This document shows positions 27,082-34,648 of a stretch of 64,000 nucleotides of DNA, one piece after another (the first letter of the stretch is position 1; every line of letters starts with the position of its first letter). A model generated the notes under the pieces. It searched no databases. It saw nothing but the letters and a program-made list of their open reading frames with translations, and was not told the origin of the DNA. This DNA comes from Bergeyella_A cardium (lineage in GTDB: Bacteria > Bacteroidota > Bacteroidia > Flavobacteriales > Weeksellaceae), in NCBI RefSeq assembly GCF_030012605.2, contig NZ_CP114055.2. One strand, written 5' to 3'. The translations under genes were made by a program, and so were the position numbers.

Positions 27082-27089
27082 TATTTTTG
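27082..27089 (+). promoter_or_regulatory. hisS -7 promoter box (TATTTTTG)
   Basis: TATTTTTG followed by CAA, 20 nt before the hisS ATG at 27110, matches TAnnTTTG. Confidence 0.5.
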
Positions 27090-27109
27090 CAACTAATTAT
27101 TCAGATAAA

Positions 27110-28456
27110 ATGAAACCATCTTTAGCAAGAGGAACCAGAGACTTTACGGCTTCGGAAGTAGCCAAAAGGAAATATATTATAGAGATATTGCAGAAGAATT
27201 TTGAGCTTTTTGGCTTTCAGCCATTAGAAACTCCGAGCTTTGAAAACCTCTCTACACTTACAGGAAAATACGGTGAGGAGGGCGACAGACTCATTTTTAA
27301 AATTCTGAACTCAGGAGATTATGTGGCAAAGGTCTCCGATGAAGATTGGGCAGAAAAAAACTCCCAAAAGCTCACCTCTAAAATATCTGAGAAGGCACTT
27401 CGGTATGATCTTACCGTACCTTTCGCCCGGTTTATTGCAATGAACCACGGCAAGCTCACATTCCCCTTTAAGCGCTATCAGATTCAACCCGTTTGGAGGG
27501 CAGATAGACCTGCAAAAGGGCGTTTCAGAGAGTTTTATCAGTGTGATGCAGATATCGTAGGTAGCGAAAGCCTTTGGCAGGAGATAGATTTAATTCAGCT
27601 GTATTTAAAATCTTTCAATGACCTTAAATTACCTGTGAAAATCCATATTAATAACAGAAAAATCCTCTCTGGATTGGCAGATTATGCAGGTATTTCTCAT
27701 CAGCTCATCGATTTCACCATTGCCTTAGACAAGCTCGATAAAATCGGAAAAGAAGGCGTTATAAAGGAACTTCAAGAGAAGAATATCCCCCAGCAAGCGA
27801 TAGAGAAATTAGATTTCCTTTTCGGAGGGAAGTCTCAAACGGAAGTCTTAGCGCTATTAAAATGCAATTTTGAGTCCTCAGAGATGGGGAAAGCAGGCAT
27901 AGAAGAGCTGGAATTTGTCTTAAAACATTGCAAAGCCTTAGGGATAGAACAGGAACTCGTGTTTGACATTACCCTTGCCAGAGGACTGGATTACTACACT
28001 GGGGCAATCTTTGAGGTAAAGGCAGAAGGCATAGAGCTCGGCTCCATAGGTGGTGGAGGAAGATACAATAACCTTACAGAGATTTTTGATGTGAAGAATA
28101 TCCCTGGTATTGGGATCTCTTTCGGATTGGACAGAATCTACCTCGCCCTCGAGGAGCTCAACCTATTTCCAGAGGATATAATGGATGATAATATCGAGTA
28201 TCTCTTTGCTAATTATGGGGATGAAGAAGCTCTTGTGGCACAGAGAATCATCGCTGAACTAAGGAAAAAAGGCATAAGCGCTGAGCTCTACCCAGAAGCA
28301 GGAAAAATGAAGAAATTCTTCACTTATAGCGAGAAAAGAGGGGTGAAGAATTTAGTTTTCGTAGGCGATAAGGAGATTCAAAACAATACAGTTACCATAA
28401 AAAACCAGCAAACAGGTGAGCAGAGGGAGCTTCCTCTATCCGAATTTTGGGGTTAA
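27110..28456 (+). CDS. hisS: Histidine--tRNA ligase
   Basis: HisRS charges tRNA-His with histidine. The 448-residue class II synthetase begins KPSLARGTRDF. Motif 2 is visible in FKRYQIQPVWRADRPAKGRFREFYQCD (partial quote: FREFYQCD), the histidine-specific motif in LARGLDYYTGAIFEV, and motif 3 in GIGISFGLDRIYLAL. The C-terminal anticodon-binding domain runs from about residue 345. It has its own promoter box and converges on rsgA, with 4 nt between the stops. Confidence 0.96.
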   Translation: MKPSLARGTRDFTASEVAKRKYIIEILQKNFELFGFQPLETPSFENLSTLTGKYGEEGDRLIFKILNSGDYVAKVSDEDWAEKNSQKLTSKISEKALRYDLTVPFARFIAMNHGKLTFPFKRYQIQPVWRADRPAKGRFREFYQCDADIVGSESLWQEIDLIQLYLKSFNDLKLPVKIHINNRKILSGLADYAGISHQLIDFTIALDKLDKIGKEGVIKELQEKNIPQQAIEKLDFLFGGKSQTEVLALLKCNFESSEMGKAGIEELEFVLKHCKALGIEQELVFDITLARGLDYYTGAIFEVKAEGIELGSIGGGGRYNNLTEIFDVKNIPGIGISFGLDRIYLALEELNLFPEDIMDDNIEYLFANYGDEEALVAQRIIAELRKKGISAELYPEAGKMKKFFTYSEKRGVKNLVFVGDKEIQNNTVTIKNQQTGEQRELPLSEFWG

Positions 28457-28460
28457 GAGT

Positions 28461-29378
28461 TTAGACTTCTTCTGCCTCTTCCATTAGTTTGAGGTAAGTT
28501 ATATAGCGGGATTCAGAGATGAGTCCCGTTTCTACTTGAGCAAGTACAGCACATTTCGGTTCATTGATGTGCAGGCAGTTGTGAAACTTACACTCCCTTC
28601 CGCTTTCAAAGATTTCAGGGAAAAAGTGCTGTATCTCTTCCTTCGTTACATCTATCATTGCAAACTCCCTTACTCCAGGGGTATCTATCACGCTCCCTCC
28701 AAACTTCCAGAAGTGCATCTGAGCAAAAGTAGTGGTGTGTTTGCCTTTGAGGTGTGCATCTGAGATTTCTCCCGTTTTAAGATTTAAGTCAGGCTGAAGG
28801 GCATTAACCAAAGTAGATTTACCACAACCCGAATGACCGAAAAACACCGATATTTTATCCTTAATAAGTCCTTGCAGAATATCCAAATTCTCTTTGGATA
28901 CAGATGAAGTTTGCAGGGTTTCATAGCCGATACTTTCGTAGATACTCGCTACTTCGGATAGGAGGCTGAGCTCCTCATCATTCAGTGTATCGGTTTTATT
29001 AAAGAGGATGAGGGGCTTTATGTTGTATGCCTCACAGCAGGCAAGGAATCTGTCTAAAAAGCCGAGTGAAGTTTCTGGGAATTTCAAGGTGAAGATAAAG
29101 CAGGCAATATCTATATTAGAGGCGATGATGTGCGATTCTTTGGAGAGGTTTACAGACTTTCGGATGAGGTAGTTCTTCCTTGCTTCTATCTTCGTTATCC
29201 ACGCAATATGATCCTGCTCCAGCTGAAACTCTACGATATCTCCTACAGCGAGGGGATTGGTCAGTCGGTTTTTTAGCATTTTAAATTTCCCTCTTATCCT
29301 CGCCTCATATACAGTGTGGGTATCGTGCTCCAAGACCTGATACCAGCTCCCTGTTGATTTTATTACTAAGCCTTTCAA
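28461..29378 (-). CDS. rsgA: Ribosome small-subunit-dependent GTPase A
   Basis: RsgA is a circularly permuted GTPase that assists late maturation of the 30S subunit. The 305-residue protein has an N-terminal OB fold (about 1-65), then the G motifs in permuted order: G4 LFNKTDTL, G1 FFGHSGCGKSTLVNAL, G3 DTPGVREFA. The C-terminal zinc knuckle is CKFHNCLHINEPKC. It lies 9 nt after the aroFQ stop on the same strand, so the two are probably co-transcribed. Confidence 0.95.
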   Translation of the reverse strand: MKGLVIKSTGSWYQVLEHDTHTVYEARIRGKFKMLKNRLTNPLAVGDIVEFQLEQDHIAWITKIEARKNYLIRKSVNLSKESHIIASNIDIACFIFTLKFPETSLGFLDRFLACCEAYNIKPLILFNKTDTLNDEELSLLSEVASIYESIGYETLQTSSVSKENLDILQGLIKDKISVFFGHSGCGKSTLVNALQPDLNLKTGEISDAHLKGKHTTTFAQMHFWKFGGSVIDTPGVREFAMIDVTKEEIQHFFPEIFESGRECKFHNCLHINEPKCAVLAQVETGLISESRYITYLKLMEEAEEV

Positions 29379-29387
29379 GTTTTTAGA

Positions 29388-30467
29388 TTATTGCTTTATC
29401 ATTATACTGTTTTGCACCTCTATGGATGCTTCGTGTATCGCCTTAAAGATTTTTTCTATAAAGTCTTGGGACAATCCCGTTTCCAGTGCCTTTGCAGCAG
29501 CATATTCAGTAATGATTTTCCATCTATCAGGCTGGAAGATTGCGATATTATTCTCCTTTTTCAGCGCTCCAATTTTCTCCGATATTTTCATTCTACTGCG
29601 CAGGAGTTCCATTAGTTGGAAATCTATATCCGAGATTAATGTACGGTGGTTTTCCAGCTCTTTCTCATAGCCTGAAATATCTGTTTTCCTTACTTTCAGC
29701 TGGCTGATGAGCGCCGCTAAGACCTCTGGAGTTATCTGCTGCTGAGCATCGCTCCACGCATCATCTGGGCTGCTGTGGGTCTCTATCATTGCCCCTTGAT
29801 AGCCTACATTTAACGCCTCTTGGGTAATGCCTGCCAGCCCCGTTCGGTTACCGCAGATATGCGATGGGTCTACAATGATGGGGATGTTTGGGTATTCCCT
29901 CTTAAAATCAAGGGCAATTTGCCAGTTGGGCGTATTTCTGTACTTTGTTTTCTGGTATGAGGAGAAGCCTCGATGTATCACTCCGATATTCTTTACTCCC
30001 TGCCCGAGTAGCCTTTCCAAAGCACCTATCCACAGGGCTAAGTCAGGATTTACAGGATTCTTCACGAGGATGATTTTATCCGTCCCGCGAAGTGCTGAAG
30101 CTATTTCCTGCACCGTGAAGGGGTTTACCGTAGAGCGCGCACCTATCCAGAGTATATCTATATCGGCTTCCAGAGCGGCTTCTATATGGTGGGCATTCGC
30201 CACTTCGGTTGCGGTTTTAAATCCGAATTCTTCCTTTACCTTTTTCAGCCAACCCAGACCGATGGCTCCTACCCCTTCAAATCCGTTGGGCTTTGTTCGC
30301 GGTTTCCATATTCCTGCACGGAATACAGGCACGCTTGCTCCTGTTTCTTTTATCCTCCTTGCTGTTTCCAGCACTTGTGCTTCGCTTTCTGCACTGCACG
30401 GACCAGCAATAATAAGCGGCTCCGAGTATTCGTGTATCCAATTATTTTCTAAATCCTGTAAATTCAT
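29388..30467 (-). CDS. Bifunctional DAHP synthase / chorismate mutase type II
   Basis: The 359-residue protein joins two enzymes of aromatic amino acid synthesis. Residues 1 to about 265 form a DAHP synthase of the KDO8P-synthase-like type, with IAGPCSAESE, FRAGIWKPRTKPNGFEG (partial), WIGARSTVNPF, VIHRGFSS, DPSHICGNR and IETHSSPDDAWSD. From about residue 275 a helical AroQ-type chorismate mutase follows: LRSRMKISEKIGALKKENN and the QPDRW stretch. The mutase part commonly confers prephenate or chorismate feedback on the synthase. The promoter region contains a TTATCTTTG box on the minus strand just inside the repeat region (about 30499-30507). Confidence 0.94.
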   Translation of the reverse strand: MNLQDLENNWIHEYSEPLIIAGPCSAESEAQVLETARRIKETGASVPVFRAGIWKPRTKPNGFEGVGAIGLGWLKKVKEEFGFKTATEVANAHHIEAALEADIDILWIGARSTVNPFTVQEIASALRGTDKIILVKNPVNPDLALWIGALERLLGQGVKNIGVIHRGFSSYQKTKYRNTPNWQIALDFKREYPNIPIIVDPSHICGNRTGLAGITQEALNVGYQGAMIETHSSPDDAWSDAQQQITPEVLAALISQLKVRKTDISGYEKELENHRTLISDIDFQLMELLRSRMKISEKIGALKKENNIAIFQPDRWKIITEYAAAKALETGLSQDFIEKIFKAIHEASIEVQNSIMIKQ

Positions 30468-30538
30468 AGCCCTTCAATAGCACTAAAAAGTTGGAGGCAA
30501 AGATAATAAAACCGTTGTAGGCAGCAAGCTCCTTAGCA

Positions 30539-30652
30539 CACCTTGCAGGTGGCACACTTACACCGTAGCCGGTGAGGCACTTACCCACTAGCGTGGGGAG
30601 CACTTACCACAAACTAACCACACACCGCCAATAGCTAATAGCCAGAAGCTAC
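30539..30652. repeat. Composite intergenic repeat, copy 3 (clearest copy)
   Basis: Three hairpin units in tandem begin at 30539 (CACCT-TGC-AGGTG then GCACACTTA), 30561 (CACCG-TAGC-CGGTG then AGGCACTTA) and 30584 (CCCAC-TAGC-GTGGG then GAGCACTTA). Their steps are 22, 23 and 23 nt. A linker ACTAACCACACACCGCC follows, then a 7-nt array with GC at 30627, 30634, 30641 and 30648. Arms differ between units but each is self-complementary, while centre and spacer are shared. Confidence 0.85.
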
Positions 30653-30810
30653 TTTATTTCCTGACGCCAGCAATAAAACTTCCTAACACAAGGAGGGAAT
30701 TTTCCGTACTATTTGAATTATCTTTTTTTGATAAGAATAGAAGATTTTTTAAAGATATCTGAATTGAGATACTTTATTTAAGGTAAGTGTCCCTCGTGTT
30801 AATGAGTTAG
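30653..30810. other. Spacer between two facing repeats, no gene
   Basis: This AT-rich stretch between repeat copies 3 and 4 holds no supported gene. It probably contains the promoter of the zinc peptidase gene at 30943, but no full promoter box was recognised. Confidence 0.5.
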
Positions 30811-30899
30811 CTAAGCGCCTCACCTGCAAGGTGTGCTCCCCACGCAATGGATAAGCGCGCCACCTGCAAGGTGTGTCTAAGAGCCTGCCGTGCTACGGC
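30811..30899. repeat. Composite intergenic repeat, copy 4 (inverted)
   Basis: The same unit family occurs in reverse orientation: CACCT-GCA-AGGTG at 30821-30833 and again at 30861-30873, CCCCACGCAATGG at 30838-30850, and GCCGT-GCT-ACGGC at 30887-30899. The intervening spacers TAAGCGCCT and TAAGCGCGC are reverse complements of the RRGCRCTTA spacer. This copy faces copy 3 across about 160 bp and has no 7-nt array. Confidence 0.8.
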
Positions 30900-30942
30900 T
30901 GGCATAGTTTTTACAAAAGGAGGGGGAGAAAAAATAGAAAAT

Positions 30943-31653
30943 ATGTTAGGATATTATGTAATTATTGGTCTTACGATGCTCGCGAGCTGGTGGGTATCGT
31001 CTCGTTTAAAGTCTAAGTTTCAGTATTATTCACAGGTATATCTGAGGAATGGTATGTCGGGAAAGGAAGTCGCTGAAAAGATGCTTCGCGATAATGGAAT
31101 TTATGATGTAAAGGTCATTTCTGTACAAGGTCAGCTTACGGATCATTATAATCCGATGGATAAGACTGTCAATTTGTCCGAAGCTGTATATACAGAGAGG
31201 AATGCTGCTGCCGCGGCGGTGGCTGCTCACGAGGTAGGGCACGCAGTACAGCACGCTGTGGGCTATTCTATGCTTCAGTTGAGGTCTAAACTCGTCCCGA
31301 TGGTGAATATTAGCTCAACTCTTTCTCAGTTTGTCATAATGGCAGGTATTGCTACGATGATTGGTACTCGAACAATAGAAAATCCGCAGGGGAATACCTT
31401 AGTATTGGCAATCGGAGTTGCATTGTTTGCTGTAACTACTCTTTTTGCATTCATCACCCTTCCTGTGGAGTATGATGCGAGCAAGAGAGCGATGAAATGG
31501 CTTAAAAATACAGGTACGGTAACCGATGAGGAGTATGTAGGTGTGGAGGATAGCCTTAAATGGGCGGCGCGAACCTATGTAGTAGCAGCGCTCGGCTCCC
31601 TCGGTCAGCTGATGTACTGGGCATCTATGCTTGTGGGTGGGCGTAGGGATTAG
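30943..31653 (+). CDS. Membrane zinc metallopeptidase (YugP-like)
   Basis: A 236-residue integral-membrane peptidase of the YugP/DUF2268-like neutral zinc type. The metal motif HEVGHAVQH is at residues 96-104. Hydrophobic segments lie at the N-terminus (about 3-19), around 120-150, 155-175 and near the C-terminus. Substrate unknown. The frame is open upstream to an ATG at 30847, but that extension is translated repeat sequence; the ATG at 30943, preceded by the purine-rich AAAAGGAGGGGG about 20 nt upstream, is the sensible start. Confidence 0.88.
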   Translation: MLGYYVIIGLTMLASWWVSSRLKSKFQYYSQVYLRNGMSGKEVAEKMLRDNGIYDVKVISVQGQLTDHYNPMDKTVNLSEAVYTERNAAAAAVAAHEVGHAVQHAVGYSMLQLRSKLVPMVNISSTLSQFVIMAGIATMIGTRTIENPQGNTLVLAIGVALFAVTTLFAFITLPVEYDASKRAMKWLKNTGTVTDEEYVGVEDSLKWAARTYVVAALGSLGQLMYWASMLVGGRRD

Positions 31654-31659
31654 ACCCGC

Positions 31660-32259
31660 TCAGGGAAAGGTATAAGAAAGATGATGCATCTCGGAGAGCT
31701 GTTCCGAGATGCCTTTTTTATGTGCTAATTTCAGTGTGGCAGTTATGCGGCACTGTTCCGCAGTTTCAAAGTTGAGGATTTTAGCATCGTATTTATTCAG
31801 AAGGGTGAAGACGAGGTTTTGATGGGAATAATTAAAGCTGATTTCTATCGTAGTTTCCAGTTCTTTTGTGATGATTTCGGCTTCGTCCAGCGTTATCTTT
31901 GCGGATTCTTTATAGGTCTTCACAAGACCGCCTACACCGAGCTTTATTCCTCCGTAATACCTCACTACGACTACCAGTACATTGGTAATATCGTGTGCCA
32001 GTAGCTGATTAAATATCGGTAAGCCCGCACTGCCTGAGGGCTCTCCATCGTCATTCGCACGGTAATTTTCACCCTTAAGCCCCAATCGGAAAGCGTAGCA
32101 ATGATGGGTAGCTTTGGGATGATCTTCGTAGATTTTTTCTAAGCGCTGTTTTATCTCCTCTTCAGAATTTACAGGGTAGGCAAAGCCGATGAATTTGCTG
32201 CCTTTTTCCTTCAAAAGGGTATTTTCAATGGGAGATTTTATGCTGTTGTACTGATGCAC
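31660..32259 (-). CDS. YigZ/IMPACT-family protein
   Basis: A 199-residue cytoplasmic protein of the YigZ (UPF0029/IMPACT) family. The N-terminal domain shows KGSKFIGFAYPV, ATHHCYAFR, NDDGEPSGSAGLPI and VVVVRYYGGIKLGVGGLVK (partial), all typical. A ferredoxin-like second domain follows. The family is related to translation regulators in eukaryotes, but the bacterial role is not established. The 3' end of this gene doubles as the terminator of the convergent peptidase gene. Confidence 0.92.
   Translation of the reverse strand: MHQYNSIKSPIENTLLKEKGSKFIGFAYPVNSEEEIKQRLEKIYEDHPKATHHCYAFRLGLKGENYRANDDGEPSGSAGLPIFNQLLAHDITNVLVVVVRYYGGIKLGVGGLVKTYKESAKITLDEAEIITKELETTIEISFNYSHQNLVFTLLNKYDAKILNFETAEQCRITATLKLAHKKGISEQLSEMHHLSYTFP
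31686..31719 (+). terminator. Terminator of the zinc peptidase gene, inside the convergent gene
   Basis: GCATCTCGGA (31686-31695) pairs perfectly with TCCGAGATGC (31703-31712) around a 7-nt loop and is followed by CTTTTTT on +. It lies 33 nt after the peptidase stop and inside the 3' coding end of the YigZ-like gene. Confidence 0.8.
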
Positions 32260-32286
32260 TTTTGGGGTAGAGTTTTAAGGGGGGAG

Positions 32287-33303
32287 CTAAAAAGAAACCT
32301 CGTAGATTTTATCCCAGAGCTTTCCTGTTACTAACATTTTGCCGTCTTTAAAGGCTATTCCGTTCAGTACATCATCATCGCCAGTGGTATGTTTTTTTGC
32401 CAGTTCGGTAAAGTTAAATTTCCCTACTACTTCCCCAGTTTTAGGGTTTATTTTCAGGATAAAAGGCTTCTGCCACACATTGGCGTAGATAAATCCGTCG
32501 TGATACTCCAGTTCGTTGAGGTTATCATAAATCTCTTTATTTCCCGCTACTGAAATCTGCCTTACTACCTCTGATGGCTTTTCAGGATTGAGGAAATAGA
32601 GGTTCTTTGAGCCGTCGGAGAGGATGAGTTCCTTGCCATTGTAGGTAAGCCCCCAGCCTTCACCGATGATATTGGGATAATCAAATTGAGAGAGGAGTTT
32701 TAGGCTGTTTTTATCGTAAATGAAGCCTATTTTATTCCTCCAAGTGAGCTGATAGACTTTATCGCCAACGATAGTTGCCCCCTCTGAGAATACTTCATCT
32801 GGCTGAGGAGTAGAAGCGATGGGTGTAGTCTCTCCGAGCGAATATTTCCATATTTTTGAGCTTCCATTTTGCCCATCGCTCTCGTAAATCGTGTTTCCTT
32901 CAATCTGGAAGCCCTGCGTAAATACCTTTTCTTTATTGTATTCTTTCTCTATTTTGAAGTTTATATTTTTCTCCTCCGTCTTTGAGAAAACATTGATTAT
33001 AGCGTCTTGGTAAAGGCTTTCTCCATCTTTCTTTTGGATGATGAAAGTTACCGCATTGTCCCCAAGAGAGAAAAAATCTGGGCTAATGGCGAGGGTATTG
33101 GTTTCCTTATCCCCAAAGCTGATACTGATGCTCTCTGCATCCTCCAAAACCTCTGCAGGTAGGCTAATTTTATCCCCAAAGTGGTAGCCTTTTTCCTCCA
33201 TAGAAGTGTTGAAATCATTGAGTGTATTGAGGATTTTTTCGTCTTTATTGCAGGAAGTAAGAAGTCCCAAGGCACATATCCCGATGATGATTGATTTTTT
33301 CAT
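32287..33303 (-). CDS. Glutaminyl-peptide cyclotransferase, lipoprotein
   Basis: A 338-residue exported protein of the plant-type glutamine cyclotransferase family, which converts N-terminal Gln to pyroglutamate. The signal MKKSIIIGICALGLLTSC ends in the lipobox LLTSC. About 90 residues of unassigned, possibly Ig-like sequence precede a five-bladed propeller with FTQGFQIEGNTIYESDGQNG (partial), GEGWGLTYNGKELILSDGS (partial) and ELEYHDGFIYANVW. The substrate in bacteria is not known. The frame is open to an ATG at 33354, but a promoter box at 33325-33332 lies inside that extension, so 33303 is the start. Confidence 0.9.
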   Translation of the reverse strand: MKKSIIIGICALGLLTSCNKDEKILNTLNDFNTSMEEKGYHFGDKISLPAEVLEDAESISISFGDKETNTLAISPDFFSLGDNAVTFIIQKKDGESLYQDAIINVFSKTEEKNINFKIEKEYNKEKVFTQGFQIEGNTIYESDGQNGSSKIWKYSLGETTPIASTPQPDEVFSEGATIVGDKVYQLTWRNKIGFIYDKNSLKLLSQFDYPNIIGEGWGLTYNGKELILSDGSKNLYFLNPEKPSEVVRQISVAGNKEIYDNLNELEYHDGFIYANVWQKPFILKINPKTGEVVGKFNFTELAKKHTTGDDDVLNGIAFKDGKMLVTGKLWDKIYEVSF

Positions 33304-33324
33304 TTTCTTTGCTAAAATTTGCCT

Positions 33325-33354
33325 CAAAAATACAACAATTAGCCCTTTTGGCAA
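33325..33354 (-). promoter_or_regulatory. Glutaminyl cyclase promoter (TTG-N19-TATTTTTG)
   Basis: On the minus strand TTG (33354-33352) and, 19 nt on, TATTTTTG (33332-33325) match the Bacteroidota promoter pattern. This rules out the longer start at 33354. Confidence 0.6.
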
Positions 33355-33381
33355 TAGAGGCTTAGTTTTATTCGCTTCTGT

Positions 33382-33416
33382 TTTGGCTCATTACATTCTG
33401 GGTTTTAGTATTTTTG
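33382..33416 (+). promoter_or_regulatory. sbcDC promoter (TTTG-N23-TATTTTTG)
   Basis: TTTG at 33382-33385 and TATTTTTG at 33409-33416, 20 nt before the sbcD ATG. The 23-nt spacing is at the long end of what is described for Flavobacterium. Confidence 0.5.
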
Positions 33417-33436
33417 TGCATTAGAAATATAAGTGT

Positions 33437-34648
33437 ATGAAAATTCTACATACGGCAGACTGGCATTTGGGTAAAAAATTAGACAGATTCTCTCGCCTCG
33501 AAGAACAAACAGCCGTGATGGACGAGCTCCTCAACCTCGCCGAGCAGCAGCAGGTAGATTTAGTGCTTGTCGCAGGCGATTTATTTGATAGTTTCTACCC
33601 CAGCACTGCAGCGATAGACCTTTTCTATAAGTCGCTAAAGCGCCTTGCAAAAGAGGGGAGCCGTGCCGTCGTTGCGATTGCCGGCAACCACGATTCTCCC
33701 TCCCTCATCGATGCTCCGAACCCTCTCGCGAGGGAGTGTGGCATCATCCTCATCGGTCAGCCCAACGCCGAGGTTCCACCATTCGAGCTCAGAGACTTCA
33801 GGATTACAAAATCTGAATCTGGGTTTATCGAAATTCAGTTCAAGAAATATGACTATCCCGTGCGGATACTTCACACGCCTTATGCGAATGAAATTCGGCT
33901 AAAACAAAACCTCGAAGAAGAAAAAGAAAATAAGCTCAACCAAATTTTAGCAGACAATTGGCGCTCTCTGGCAGATAAATTCTGCGATGATAAAGGCGTA
34001 AATCTCCTCATTACTCACCTTTATATGAATCCGAAAGAGGGTGAGATTCTCGAAGAGCCCGACGGCGAAAAGCCGATAAAGATAGGGAATGCAGATATGA
34101 TTTTCTCCGATGCCATACCCCCTCAGGTGCAGTATACGGCACTGGGGCATTTGCACGGATATAAGAATATCGGCACAGAAACGCACCCGATTGTCTATTC
34201 ATCCTCGCCCATAGCATACAGTTTTAGCGAGGCGGGGCAAGCCAAATACGCCGTCATCATCACTGCAGAGCCCGCGAAGCCCGTTACCTTTGAAAAGCAC
34301 CCCCTCAGCAGCGGAAAGCCACTGCATAGAAAGTCTTTCAAAGGCGTAGATGCCGCTTTAGAATGGCTTAGAGAGCACCCTCACACTCTTGTAGAGCTCA
34401 CTCTGGAAACCGAAGACTTTTTAAAAGCTGAAGAACGGAAAATGCTTTACCAAACCCATCAAGGCATTGTTTATTTAATCCCAAAGCTCTCGCAAAAGCA
34501 GGCAGAGAGCCCAAAAGAGGAGAGAGAAATTAATCTTAACCAAAGCATAAACTCGATTTTTGAGGATTATTTCAGATATAAAATGGAGGGGCAAAACCCT
34601 AATCAAGAACTGAAAGATTTGTTTAATGAAATCCTAACAGCAGAATAA
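33437..34648 (+). CDS. sbcD: Exonuclease subunit SbcD
   Basis: SbcD is the Mre11-like nuclease of the SbcCD complex, which opens hairpins and trims DNA ends during repair. The 403-residue protein carries the phosphoesterase motifs in order: HTADWHLGKKL, VAGDLFD, AIAGNHDSPS, LLITHLYM and ALGHLHGYK, all with metal-binding Asp/His. The C-terminal part forms the cap and SbcC contact. Its stop codon is immediately followed by the sbcC ATG, implying equal expression. Confidence 0.96.
   Translation: MKILHTADWHLGKKLDRFSRLEEQTAVMDELLNLAEQQQVDLVLVAGDLFDSFYPSTAAIDLFYKSLKRLAKEGSRAVVAIAGNHDSPSLIDAPNPLARECGIILIGQPNAEVPPFELRDFRITKSESGFIEIQFKKYDYPVRILHTPYANEIRLKQNLEEEKENKLNQILADNWRSLADKFCDDKGVNLLITHLYMNPKEGEILEEPDGEKPIKIGNADMIFSDAIPPQVQYTALGHLHGYKNIGTETHPIVYSSSPIAYSFSEAGQAKYAVIITAEPAKPVTFEKHPLSSGKPLHRKSFKGVDAALEWLREHPHTLVELTLETEDFLKAEERKMLYQTHQGIVYLIPKLSQKQAESPKEEREINLNQSINSIFEDYFRYKMEGQNPNQELKDLFNEILTAE

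Noticed and set aside
30847..30942. N-terminal extension of the zinc peptidase reading frame, starting MDKRATCKVCLRACRA
   Set aside because: It is a translation of the inverted repeat units; the family protein starts at the membrane helix encoded from 30943.
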